Positions 24,141 through 31,713 of a stretch of 64,000 bases of DNA are shown piece after piece. A program made the position numbers and the translations under genes. The number at the start of each line of letters is the position of its first letter. The stretch's first letter is position 1. Below the pieces are notes generated by a model that was not told the origin of the DNA, ran no database searches, and saw nothing but the letters and a program-made list of their open reading frames with translations. Source of the DNA: Flavobacterium sp. UBA7680 (GTDB lineage: Bacteria; Bacteroidota; Bacteroidia; Flavobacteriales; Flavobacteriaceae); assembly GCF_002482975.1 (NCBI RefSeq), contig NZ_DLHA01000017.1, forward strand, positions 211,700 to 275,699, read 5' to 3'.

Positions 24141-24968
24141 ATGGAAGAAAATCTTAAACGTCTTAATAAATTTATTGGTGAAACGGGATATTGTTCTCGT
24201 CGTGAAGCCGATAAATTAATTGAAGAAGGACGTGTAACAATAAATGGCGCTGTGCCGGAAATGGGAACTAAAGTTTCGCCAGATGATGAAGTACGCATAG
24301 ACGGAAAGTTAATCGTGGAAAAGCACGAAAAAATGGTTTATTTAGCTTTCAACAAACCAGTTGGAATCGAATGCACCACTAATTTAGAAGTCCGAAATAA
24401 TATTGTGGATTATATCAATTATCCGAAACGTATTTTCCCAATTGGAAGATTGGATAAAGCGAGTGAAGGATTAATTTTTATGACGAATGATGGTGACATT
24501 GTAAACAAGATTTTACGTGCCAGAAACAATCACGAAAAAGAATATACGGTTACGGTTAACAAACCTATTACAGATCGTTTTATACAACGAATGGGAAATG
24601 GTGTTCCGATTTTAGATACGGTTACCAAGAAATGTAAAGTCGAGCAAATTAGTAAATACACTTTTAAAATAATTTTGACTCAGGGTTTAAACCGTCAGAT
24701 TAGAAGAATGTCTGAATATTTAGGCTACGAAGTAACGGCACTTAAACGTATCCGAATTATTAATATTTCTTTGGATGTTCCGGTTGGGCGTTACCGCGAT
24801 TTAACCGATGCTGAAATTAAAGAATTAAATCAGTTAATTGAGCCTTCGAGTAAAACGGAAGAAGCGAGTTTTCCTAAAGTTGAAGCTCCAAGTCAAAGTT
24901 CGAATCGAAGAACAACATTTATTTCAAAGCACGATCCCCGATTTAGAAAAAGAGGTGATAACAATTAA
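24141..24968 (+). CDS. rluF: 23S rRNA pseudouridine synthase RluF
   Basis: RluF isomerises uridine 2604 of 23S rRNA (E. coli numbering). The 275-residue protein has an S4 RNA-binding domain (RLNKFIGETGYCSRREADK) and the catalytic block GRLDKASEGLIFMTNDGD with the nucleophilic Asp. The RluF-like stretches NKPVGI, NNIVDYINYPKRIFPIG, VTKKCKV and GLNRQIRRM closely follow E. coli RluF. The C-terminus (from about 240) is a short basic, Ser-rich tail of the kind often seen in Bacteroidota members. It ends at a bidirectional terminator. Confidence 0.92.
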   Translation: MEENLKRLNKFIGETGYCSRREADKLIEEGRVTINGAVPEMGTKVSPDDEVRIDGKLIVEKHEKMVYLAFNKPVGIECTTNLEVRNNIVDYINYPKRIFPIGRLDKASEGLIFMTNDGDIVNKILRARNNHEKEYTVTVNKPITDRFIQRMGNGVPILDTVTKKCKVEQISKYTFKIILTQGLNRQIRRMSEYLGYEVTALKRIRIINISLDVPVGRYRDLTDAEIKELNQLIEPSSKTEEASFPKVEAPSQSSNRRTTFISKHDPRFRKRGDNN

Positions 24969-24970
24969 AT

Positions 24971-25004
24971 AAAGTCCCATTTGAAATTTCAAATGGGACT
25001 TTTT
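24971..25004. terminator. Bidirectional terminator
   Basis: A perfect 16-base inverted repeat (AAAGTCCCATTTGAAA and its complement) with no loop spacer, flanked by A and T runs. It lies between rluF and the convergent DUF4173-like gene. Confidence 0.88.
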
Positions 25005-25007
25005 AAT

Positions 25008-26396
25008 TTATTTCTTATTATCTAAAAATTCATAATACAAAGCCTTAGATAAAAAACCTGCATTTTGATAATTTGAAATTAATTCTTCTCTTACCGCTTC
25101 TGGATATTTTCCATCTAAATTATTTTTTGAAAGATATTCTCTTCGTGCATCATCATTAAAATTTAATCCGCTTAAAAACACAGGTTCTACTCCTTTGTTT
25201 ACCGAAATATTATAATTGGTTACTAAATTTCCCCAATTTACATAACTGCATATCAATATTGTTCCGTAGAAATACCAAATCATTTGGTTGAAAAGATAGG
25301 CGTTGGTTTTTTGTTTCGTGATCTTCAAGAAAGAATAAACTAAACCGATAATAGCCAAAATTAAAAAAGCATAAACTCCGAGACGTTTGTATGTTAAACC
25401 ATAGAAAGAAACATATTCTGAGTTTTTAACGATGGCACTTACAATTAAAACTACATTTAATATAATCCATACTTTTGCCAGTTTTTTTAATGTTGTTGCT
25501 TTTTCATCAAAATTAAATCCGCCTTTAAAGTAAAATAAGATTACGCCAACTGCCATTAAAATTGAAAATATAACTGCATTTACACGTTCGTGTGTATCTG
25601 CACTTAAATTTGTTTTTTCGACTACTTCAAAAAATTGCTCGTAATTATATGTTCCGATGAAAATTAGAAGCATAATATTCAACATAAATAATGTGATCAC
25701 GCCGCTTTTTCTTTCAAAATCCAAATCTAAAAATGAAAATGTACTTTGATTTTTTACTTCAGAAATGTTAGTGAATTCATTGTTTAGTTTTGGGTTGAAC
25801 TGATAAGAAACATCCGGAACCCAGTAATTCCAAAAACTGAATGAGATATAAAATCCCAAAATGCACATAGCGATTAATTGAGGCAGATTGATATCTAATG
25901 TATAATCAGTAAATAATGAAGAGAAATGATTACTCCCGAAAGAATAAACGATAAAAAATAATCCAAGAAATATTACCGGAATAATTACAAACGCTACTAG
26001 TTTTTTAGCAAAATCATTGTGTATTTTTCGTTCAGGAAGCCATTGACTAAATATAAAAATACGCCCTATTGTAGTAATTCCGTTTAGGAATATTAAGGGA
26101 AAAATCTGAACGATTTTAAGTTCTCCATCCTGCGTTTTAAATTGTAAAAACAGAATTGATAATGCTAAAGCAAAAAATGAAGCGGCATCTCCATACCACG
26201 CAAAGGCGAAACAAGACAAAATAGAAGTCATTACCAAAACAAGATGTGATCTGTTTACAAACTTTTCCTGAAAGAAATAACTAATTAACAGAGTGAGTAT
26301 TACTCCAAAAATAGAGATATTGATTCCGACAGATTCATTGTAAAAAAGCAGTATAAAAACCGCTGTACAAGCTAAAATAATTTGATGTTTTTTCAT
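25008..26396 (-). CDS. DUF4153/DUF4173-like membrane protein
   Basis: This 462-residue protein has about 11-12 membrane helices with a cytoplasmic or periplasmic loop near residues 215-245. The C-terminal part contains the Glu/His-containing ADTHERVNAVIF, the TYKRLGVYAFL segment and a soluble tail (NFNDDARREYLSKNNLDGKY). It resembles the DUF4153/DUF4173 membrane family of unknown function. Upstream lies a copy of the operator also found before the 26831-27445 gene, so it probably belongs to the same regulon as the winged-helix regulator. Confidence 0.75.
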   Translation of the reverse strand: MKKHQIILACTAVFILLFYNESVGINISIFGVILTLLISYFFQEKFVNRSHLVLVMTSILSCFAFAWYGDAASFFALALSILFLQFKTQDGELKIVQIFPLIFLNGITTIGRIFIFSQWLPERKIHNDFAKKLVAFVIIPVIFLGLFFIVYSFGSNHFSSLFTDYTLDINLPQLIAMCILGFYISFSFWNYWVPDVSYQFNPKLNNEFTNISEVKNQSTFSFLDLDFERKSGVITLFMLNIMLLIFIGTYNYEQFFEVVEKTNLSADTHERVNAVIFSILMAVGVILFYFKGGFNFDEKATTLKKLAKVWIILNVVLIVSAIVKNSEYVSFYGLTYKRLGVYAFLILAIIGLVYSFLKITKQKTNAYLFNQMIWYFYGTILICSYVNWGNLVTNYNISVNKGVEPVFLSGLNFNDDARREYLSKNNLDGKYPEAVREELISNYQNAGFLSKALYYEFLDNKK

Positions 26397-26490
26397 TTTT
26401 GTAGATTTTTATTTGTTATTGGTCAAAAATGTAATTGCCTTATCTGCTAATTGTAAAAACACTATCGGCAATTTCATGATTTTAATTTTA

Positions 26491-26517
26491 AAAGTACTTT
26501 GCGATTCAAAGTTTTTA
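26491..26517 (-). promoter_or_regulatory. Operator copy 2, before the DUF4173-like gene
   Basis: Contains AAAGTACTTTGCG followed by CAAAGTT; the arms ACTTTG (26496-26501) and CAAAGT (26507-26512) are an inverted repeat with a 5-base spacer. It agrees with the copy at 27450-27476 in 24 of 27 bases and lies about 95 bases before the gene start at 26396. The overlapping minus-strand -7 (AAACTTTG) is imperfect. Confidence 0.6.
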
Positions 26518-26535
26518 GGTAAAAAAATATAGTTA

Positions 26536-26826
26536 TTAGGATTTCATTAATTTTTCGAGATAAGAAAGGTGTTCTTTGAACGCTGCGCGGCCTAGCGGCG
26601 TTACCTGATAAGATGTTTTGGGCTTTTTGCCAACAAATTCTTTCTTAACTTCGATGTATTCAGATTTCTCCAACGCAGAGGAATGACTTGCTAAATTACC
26701 ATCGGTGATATTTAAAAGTGTTTTCATCTCGGTAAAGTCTACCCAGTCGTTAACCATCAGAACGGACATAATACCCAGTCTGACACGGCTTTCAAAATCT
26801 TTATTTAGTTTATCAATAATTCCCAT
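26536..26826 (-). CDS. Winged-helix regulator (HTH_34 type)
   Basis: This 96-residue protein is a single winged-helix domain: SRVRLGIMSVLMVNDWVDFT, then MKTLLNITDGNLASHSSALE as the recognition part, and the wing KKEFVGKKPKTSYQVTPLG. It resembles the HTH_34 winged-helix family, PadR/MarR-like in shape but lacking a ligand domain. It is the second gene of an operon with the membrane protein upstream (4-base gap). It is the best candidate to bind the duplicated operator at 27450-27476 and 26491-26517. Confidence 0.87.
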   Translation of the reverse strand: MGIIDKLNKDFESRVRLGIMSVLMVNDWVDFTEMKTLLNITDGNLASHSSALEKSEYIEVKKEFVGKKPKTSYQVTPLGRAAFKEHLSYLEKLMKS

Positions 26827-26830
26827 TGGG

Positions 26831-27445
26831 TTATTTGTATTTTTTGAACATCACCAATCCATATGCGATATGCAGGATACCAAATCCTAAGATCCAAAAT
26901 ATTAAACCATATCCAATATAAAAAAGTGAAATACATCCTAACAAAAGCTCAGAAAAACCTAGATATTTTATATCTGAGAATGTATATTTTTCGGCATTGA
27001 TAACGGCTAGTCCGTAAAATAGTAAAGTCGACGGCGCTACTAAACCGTAATATCCGTGATATATTAATGCTAAACAAAATATCCCTCCTGCTGCAAGTGG
27101 AACTGCCAGATTAAACAACATATTTTTTGTGGCAGAGGTCCAAATTGGCAAATTGTATTTTTTACTTTTCCTAACGGTAAAAAAGGTTCCGAATACAAAG
27201 GCACAAACTAAAATTATTACGCCAATCCAGATTAATTCTGAAACTAAACTGCCAGATAATATTATATGTTCGTCAGTGAAATATTCGATTCCATTTACTT
27301 TAAAAAGCTGATAAACATACAATCCGCCAATTAATGCCGAAAGTCCCGCGAAAACTCCTGAAAGTCCGCTTAACGATATAAATCTTGAAGAACGTTCCAT
27401 CATGGAACGAATATGTGCTAAATCTTCTTGGTGCTTTTGATTCAT
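26831..27445 (-). CDS. Six-helix membrane protein, operon with regulator
   Basis: I cannot name this 204-residue protein. It has a short charged N-terminus (MNQKHQEDLAHIRSMMERSS) and about six hydrophobic segments, near residues 24-44, 66-90, 103-123, 128-148, 158-176 and 178-197. This pattern, followed by a small winged-helix regulator, is common in Bacteroidota. A sensing or anti-regulator role is possible but not shown. It is the first gene of the operon and has a very good promoter overlapping an operator. Confidence 0.78.
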   Translation of the reverse strand: MNQKHQEDLAHIRSMMERSSRFISLSGLSGVFAGLSALIGGLYVYQLFKVNGIEYFTDEHIILSGSLVSELIWIGVIILVCAFVFGTFFTVRKSKKYNLPIWTSATKNMLFNLAVPLAAGGIFCLALIYHGYYGLVAPSTLLFYGLAVINAEKYTFSDIKYLGFSELLLGCISLFYIGYGLIFWILGFGILHIAYGLVMFKKYK

Positions 27446-27449
27446 AATT

Positions 27450-27495
27450 AAAGTACTTTGCGTTACAAAGTTATTATTTATTTTGAATTGACAAA
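27450..27495 (-). promoter_or_regulatory. Promoter and operator copy 1
   Basis: On the minus strand TTTG (27495-27492) is followed after 18 bases by the -7 element TAACTTTG (27473-27466), a near-ideal Bacteroidota promoter. The inverted repeat ACTTTG (27455-27460) / CAAAGT (27466-27471) overlaps the -7 element and starts 5 bases upstream of the gene start. Confidence 0.7.
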
Positions 27496-27560
27496 TAAAA
27501 AAATGAGTTTTATTTTAATTAAATTAAATCGCAGACATAATGAATGAATTGTTAAATCAG

Positions 27561-27709
27561 AAAATGTATAATCCCTACGGGATATTTTACCTGTGAAATA
27601 ATATTATAACTACCGATATATAACTCCTAACGGAGTATCTCGGAGAGATTAAATATCGGTAGCTAAATCATTTACCACGATTTTTTGTCTCGTAGGGACT
27701 ACACATTTT
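27561..27709. repeat. Nested palindrome with CCCTACGGGA phrase
   Basis: Outer arms at 27561-27579 (contains ATCCCTACG) and 27691-27709 pair with two mismatches. Middle arms CTACCGATAT (27610-27619) and ATATCGGTAG (27653-27662) pair perfectly. Inner arms ACTCC (27623-27627) and GGAGT (27632-27636) close the element. It is part of a 518-base gap (27446-27963) without a gene, filled almost entirely by this and the next two palindromes plus the corA terminator. Confidence 0.82.
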
Positions 27710-27729
27710 AATTAAAATTCATAGTCATA

Positions 27730-27756
27730 CCTACAAGGTTTTGAAAACCTTGTAGG
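27730..27756. repeat. 13-base perfect hairpin
   Basis: CCTACAAGGTTTT and AAAACCTTGTAGG pair perfectly around one central G. It resembles a terminator stem but no T-run follows on either strand and no gene ends nearby. Confidence 0.82.
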
Positions 27757-27827
27757 AACGGGATTTGTTGTTATCTGAGTGCTGCGTGAGGGATAGGAGC
27801 TGGCTACCGAAGTAGCGCGGATAGCCC

Positions 27828-27892
27828 GACCGTCCCGATATAAGAAGGCGTATTTACATAAAGTATATTGGCCTTCTTATCTCGGGACGGTC
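27828..27892. repeat. 22-base inverted repeat with GGACGG ends
   Basis: Arms at 27828-27849 (GACCGTCCCGATATAAGAAG start) and 27871-27892 pair with one mismatch around a 21-base loop. It is more GC-rich than its surroundings. The adjoining stretch 27781-27827 (GTGAGGGATAGGAGC, GTAGCGCGGATAGCCCG) has the same unusual composition and may be a degraded part of the element. Confidence 0.8.
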
Positions 27893-27913
27893 ACGCCCAA
27901 AGTATAAAAACGA

Positions 27914-27942
27914 AAAAGCCTATTCGTAATGAACAGGCTTTT
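27914..27942 (-). terminator. Terminator of corA
   Basis: AAAAGCCT (27914-27921) pairs with AGGCTTTT (27935-27942); on the minus strand a T-run follows. It lies 22 bases after the corA stop. Confidence 0.75.
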
Positions 27943-27963
27943 ATATTATCGTAAAATTTCAAT

Positions 27964-28890
27964 TTAAAACCATCTTCTTCTTTTGAATAAAAAGACTCCG
28001 AAAGTCGATAAGATTACGGAGACTAAAAGCAGAATCCAAATTCCGTATTTACTTTCTTCCAAGCCGTTTGGTACGTTCATTCCGTACAAACTGGCGATTA
28101 AGGTTGGAATCATTAAGATGATCGAAATCGAAGTCATCTGCTTCATGATATTATTCATATTATTCGAAATTACTGAAGCATAAGCATCCATCATTCCGGT
28201 TAAGATGTTACTGTAAATATTGGCTGTATCCTGCGCCTGGCTTAATTCGATTTCGACGTCTTCTAATAAATCCAGGTCGTAGCTTGCTTTATATGCTCTT
28301 AGATTTTTTATGCGATGGAACAAAACATCATTTGCTTTTAATGAAGTAATAAAGAAAACTAAACATTTTTCGATTTGAAGCAATGCTTGTAATTCTTCAT
28401 TTTTAATGGATTTCTCTAAATTATCTTCTGCCAGTTTTATTTTCTGATTGATTTGTTTTAGGTATTTTAAATACCAAACACTTGATGAAAGAAGTAATCT
28501 TAAAACCCAGTCGCAATTATCTTTTACCTGAATGTTTTTGCGTTGTGAATACAACATAAAATCGTGTATGATTTCTGTTTTGTAAAAAGTTATGGTTACG
28601 CAAACATCGTCTTTAAAAATTACGCCCAGAGGAATGGTTTGAAAAGGAAGTTTGATGTCGTTACTTTTTATTGGAACGCGCATGATGATAAGCGTCCAGC
28701 CGTCTTCGATTTCGATACGTGGTCTTTCGTCGATATCTTCAATATCATTGTAAAAAGCTTCGGGAATTTGAAGTTCTTCTAGTAAGTATTTTTTTTCTGT
28801 TTCTGATGGATCTTCAATGTTGATCCAGCAGTTTGGAGTCCATTTTGGTATTTCTAGTAATCCGTTGTTGTTTGTGTAAAAGGCTTTCAT
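27964..28890 (-). CDS. corA: CorA family divalent-cation transporter
   Basis: CorA forms pentameric inner-membrane channels for Mg2+ (also Co2+ or Ni2+ in some members). The 308-residue protein has a large cytoplasmic N-terminal domain ending in a long helix and two C-terminal membrane helices (near residues 247-267 and 280-300). The signature YGMN sits between them, here as LYGMNVPNG rather than YGMNFxxMPE. Length and architecture are those of the family. The gene is monocistronic with a consensus promoter at 29002-29031. Confidence 0.93.
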   Translation of the reverse strand: MKAFYTNNNGLLEIPKWTPNCWINIEDPSETEKKYLLEELQIPEAFYNDIEDIDERPRIEIEDGWTLIIMRVPIKSNDIKLPFQTIPLGVIFKDDVCVTITFYKTEIIHDFMLYSQRKNIQVKDNCDWVLRLLLSSSVWYLKYLKQINQKIKLAEDNLEKSIKNEELQALLQIEKCLVFFITSLKANDVLFHRIKNLRAYKASYDLDLLEDVEIELSQAQDTANIYSNILTGMMDAYASVISNNMNNIMKQMTSISIILMIPTLIASLYGMNVPNGLEESKYGIWILLLVSVILSTFGVFLFKRRRWF

Positions 28891-29001
28891 TTCAAAATAC
28901 AGGGTTTTAACGCAGCATTTTGAAAGATTTCAAAAGCTGCTTTTTAATTTAATACTAACGAATAATAATCGTCCATTTGGAGAAGTGTTTTTTAAGTGTG
29001 G

Positions 29002-29031
29002 CAAAAGTATCTTTTATTTTTAAGAACCAAA
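29002..29031 (-). promoter_or_regulatory. Promoter of corA
   Basis: On the minus strand TTTG (29031-29028), then an 18-base spacer, then TACTTTTG (29009-29002). It matches the Bacteroidota consensus very well. The leader to ATG 28890 would be about 105 bases, long enough for regulation, but I see no recognisable Mg riboswitch. Confidence 0.68.
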
Positions 29032-29062
29032 ACTTTAAAGTATTAATTATATATTAAAAACA

Positions 29063-29092
29063 ACAAAGCCTGTTCGTTTGAACAGGCTTTGT
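29063..29092 (-). terminator. Terminator of folD
   Basis: ACAAAGCCTGTTC (29063-29075) pairs perfectly with GAACAGGCTTTGT (29080-29092) over a 4-base loop. On the minus strand the continuation is T-rich. It lies 18 bases after the folD stop. Its arm resembles the corA terminator. Confidence 0.78.
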
Positions 29093-29109
29093 AATATATT
29101 AGAAACAAA

Positions 29110-29997
29110 TTACTTGTTTTTTTGGCTTCTCATTTTGCGTGCTAAAAGTGTATTTTTAAGCAACATTGCAATTGTCATTGGTCCTACTCCACCCGGAACT
29201 GGTGTAATAAATGATGCTTTTTTACTTACTCCGTCAAAATCAACGTCGCCTTTGATAACATAACCTTTTGGGTTTGATGCGTCATCTACACGAGTAATTC
29301 CAACGTCGATGATTGTTACTCCATCTTTTACCATATCAGCTTTTAAAAATTCAGGAACTCCTAAAGCTGTGATAATTATATCGGCATTTTTAGTGTATTC
29401 TTCTAAGTTTTTAGTACGGCTGTGTGTTAACGTAACTGTCGAATCTCCCGGATTTCCTTTACGGCTCATTAAAATACTCATTGGTCGGCCAACGATATGG
29501 CTTCTTCCAATTACTACGGTATGTTTTCCTGAAGTTTCTACTTTGTAACGCTCTAACAATTCCATAATTCCAAATGGTGTTGCCGGAATGAAACTTTCCA
29601 TTTCAAGAGCCATTCTTCCAAAGTTTGTTGGGTGAAATCCGTCTACGTCTTTATCTGGATCAATTGCTAATAATATTTTTTGCTCGTCGATGTGTTTTGG
29701 TAAAGGAAGCTGTACGATATATCCGTCTAGGTTATCATCTTCATTTAACTCTTTAATTTTAGCAAGCAGTTCATCTTCGGTAATGGTTTCCGGCAGACTT
29801 ACTAAAGTTGAATCAAATCCGATTTCCTGACATGATTTTACTTTACTTCCTACGTAAGTTAAACTTGCTCCGTTTGTTCCAACTAAAACTGCGGCTAAAT
29901 GAGGTACTTTTCCTCCGGCTGCTTTTATGGATTGAACTTCGACTGCAATTTCGTTTTTAATGTCGTTAGATGTTTTTTTACCGTCTAGTAGTTGCAT
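29110..29997 (-). CDS. folD: FolD dehydrogenase/cyclohydrolase
   Basis: FolD converts 5,10-methylene-THF to 5,10-methenyl-THF with NADP and then to 10-formyl-THF, in the cytoplasm. The 295-residue protein has the substrate-site segments TYVGSKVKSCQEIG (catalytic Lys) and DGYIVQLPLPKHID, then PDKDVDGFHPTN, the dinucleotide motif VIGRSHIVGRPM, and the C-terminal TPVPGGVGPMTIAMLLKNT. Length and motifs are standard. It is followed upstream by ffh on the same strand across a repeat-filled gap of 129 bases, so co-transcription is possible but not certain. Confidence 0.97.
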   Translation of the reverse strand: MQLLDGKKTSNDIKNEIAVEVQSIKAAGGKVPHLAAVLVGTNGASLTYVGSKVKSCQEIGFDSTLVSLPETITEDELLAKIKELNEDDNLDGYIVQLPLPKHIDEQKILLAIDPDKDVDGFHPTNFGRMALEMESFIPATPFGIMELLERYKVETSGKHTVVIGRSHIVGRPMSILMSRKGNPGDSTVTLTHSRTKNLEEYTKNADIIITALGVPEFLKADMVKDGVTIIDVGITRVDDASNPKGYVIKGDVDFDGVSKKASFITPVPGGVGPMTIAMLLKNTLLARKMRSQKNK

Positions 29998-30012
29998 TGT
30001 GTTTTGTTGTTT

Positions 30013-30118
30013 TTGTTTCAGGTTTCAAGTTTCACGTTACCGTTGAAACTTACTATTTATGTAATTAAAAAAGTTTCAAGTTTTGGCTTCTTAACTTGAA
30101 ACCTTAAACTTGAAACTT
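30013..30118. repeat. GTTTCAAGTTTC palindrome between ffh and folD
   Basis: GTTTCAAGTT (30073-30082) and AACTTGAAAC (30093-30102) form a perfect hairpin. Outer copies of GTTTCAGGTTTCAAGTTTC (from 30016) and ACCTTAAACTTGAAAC (to 30116) extend the symmetry. It is the same vocabulary as the repeat at 18574. Confidence 0.82.
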
Positions 30119-30126
30119 TTATTATT

Positions 30127-31479
30127 TTATCTCGGCATTCCTCCTGGCATTCCTTTCAAGCCTCCCATCATTTTCATCAGGTTTTTTCCGCCTGGACCTT
30201 GCATCATTTTCATCATCTTGCTCATTTGGTCAAACTGCTTCATTAACTGATTTACCTGCTCGACTTTCGTTCCGGAACCTTTTGCGATTCTGGCTTTTCT
30301 TTTTACGTCGATGATGGCTGGTTTGCTTCTCTCTCCCGGCGTCATGGAGTGAATGATTGCTTCTATATGTTTAAAAGCATCATCTTCTATTTCTACATCT
30401 TTCATGGCTTTTGAAGCTCCTGGTATCATTCCTACCAAGTCTTTCATATTACCCATTTTCTTTACTTGCTGAATCTGAGTTAGGAAGTCGTCAAAACCGA
30501 ATTCGTTTTTAGCGATTTTCTTTTGAAGTTTTCTTGCTTCTTCTTCGTCAAATTGTTCCTGAGCTCTTTCTACAAGAGACACAACGTCCCCCATACCTAA
30601 GATACGCTCAGCCATACGATCCGGATAGAAAACATCAATTGCTTCCATCTTCTCGCCTGTACCTACAAATTTGATTGGTTTGTTTACAACAGATTTAATC
30701 GAAATTGCTGCTCCACCACGAGTATCACCATCTAATTTCGTTAAGATAACTCCATCAAAATTTAAGATATCGTTGAAAGCTTTTGCTGTATTTACAGCGT
30801 CTTGTCCTGTCATAGAGTCGACAACGAACAATGTTTCTTGTGGTTGAATTGCTTTGTGTACACGTGCAATTTCATCCATCATTTCCTGATCTACTGCTAA
30901 ACGTCCTGCAGTATCGACGATAACTACATTGAATCCGTTTGCTTTTGCGTGTTTGATTGCGTTTTGAGCAATCTCAACAGGATTTTTATTTTCTGGTTCT
31001 GAGTAAACCTCAACACCTATTTGGTCTCCTACAACATGTAACTGATTGATCGCTGCCGGACGGTAGATATCACACGCTACAAGAAGTGGTTTTTTGTTTT
31101 TCTTCGTTTTTAAGAAGTTGGCTAATTTTCCTGAGAAAGTAGTTTTACCAGAACCTTGAAGTCCAGACATTAATATAACGCTTGGATTTCCAGATAAATT
31201 AATTCCGGCAACATCACCTCCCATTAATTCTGTCAGCTCATCTTTTACCAGCTTCACCAATAATTGTCCTGGCTGAAGCGTTGTTAAAACGTCCTGACCA
31301 ATTGCTTTTTCTTTTACTTTGGTTGTAAAATCTTTAGCAATTTTAAAGTTAACGTCGGCATCAAGTAAGGCACGACGAACTTCTTTTAAGGTATCGGCAA
31401 CGTTTACTTCTGTAATTTTACCGTGTCCTTTTAATATATGGAACGCTTTATCTAACTTATCACTTAAATTATCAAACAT
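30127..31479 (-). CDS. ffh: Signal recognition particle protein Ffh
   Basis: Ffh binds signal peptides of nascent membrane proteins and, with SRP RNA and FtsY, targets ribosomes to the inner membrane. The 450-residue protein has the N domain (1-90), then the G domain with the P-loop GLQGSGKTTFSGKLA, DIYRPAAI, VDTAGRL, TKLDGD and GTGEK. The methionine-rich M domain (about 325-450) ends MKMMGGLKGMPGGMPR. All GTPase motifs are intact. A consensus promoter lies upstream. No SRP RNA gene was noticed in the window. Confidence 0.97.
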   Translation of the reverse strand: MFDNLSDKLDKAFHILKGHGKITEVNVADTLKEVRRALLDADVNFKIAKDFTTKVKEKAIGQDVLTTLQPGQLLVKLVKDELTELMGGDVAGINLSGNPSVILMSGLQGSGKTTFSGKLANFLKTKKNKKPLLVACDIYRPAAINQLHVVGDQIGVEVYSEPENKNPVEIAQNAIKHAKANGFNVVIVDTAGRLAVDQEMMDEIARVHKAIQPQETLFVVDSMTGQDAVNTAKAFNDILNFDGVILTKLDGDTRGGAAISIKSVVNKPIKFVGTGEKMEAIDVFYPDRMAERILGMGDVVSLVERAQEQFDEEEARKLQKKIAKNEFGFDDFLTQIQQVKKMGNMKDLVGMIPGASKAMKDVEIEDDAFKHIEAIIHSMTPGERSKPAIIDVKRKARIAKGSGTKVEQVNQLMKQFDQMSKMMKMMQGPGGKNLMKMMGGLKGMPGGMPR

Positions 31480-31501
31480 ACTATTTTCTTTATTTGAAGT
31501 G

Positions 31502-31532
31502 CAAAGATAATCTAATTAGATATTTCAGGCAA
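31502..31532 (-). promoter_or_regulatory. Promoter of ffh
   Basis: On the minus strand TTG (31532-31530), a 20-base spacer, then TATCTTTG (31509-31502), 23 bases before the ffh start. Confidence 0.68.
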
Positions 31533-31574
31533 TTTTTATTTAACTGCAATTTTGCCACTAAGGTGTGTTGTTTT

Positions 31575-31707
31575 GCCACAAAGACACTAAGGCACAAAGT
31601 TTTTATTTCATGCAGATTTTAAAAATCTTTTTAATCCTTTTAATCTGTGGCTATAAATAAAAAAAGCGCAAAGAATAAAAATCTTTGCGCCTTAGTCTCT
31701 TTGTGGC
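31575..31707. repeat. GCCACAAAGACACTAAGG palindrome
   Basis: Arms at 31575-31599 (starts GCCACAAAGACACTAAGG) and 31683-31707 pair with 2 mismatches in 25. Inside are a GATTTTAAAAATC hairpin, a copy of TTTTTAATCCTTTTAATCTG as at 20613, and a GCGCAAAG/CTTTGCGC hairpin. The 3' end reaches to 7 bases from the MBOAT stop. Confidence 0.85.
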
Positions 31708-31713
31708 TATATT

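Noticed and set aside
27730..27756. Perfect hairpin as a terminator
   Set aside because: No T-run follows on either strand and no gene ends nearby; treated as a repeat.
27828..27892. tRNA-like or insertion-sequence end
   Set aside because: It is a simple two-arm inverted repeat with no cloverleaf, no transposase frame and no target duplication seen.
28891..29001. Magnesium riboswitch in the corA leader
   Set aside because: The leader is long enough, but no known Mg-sensing structure can be recognised.
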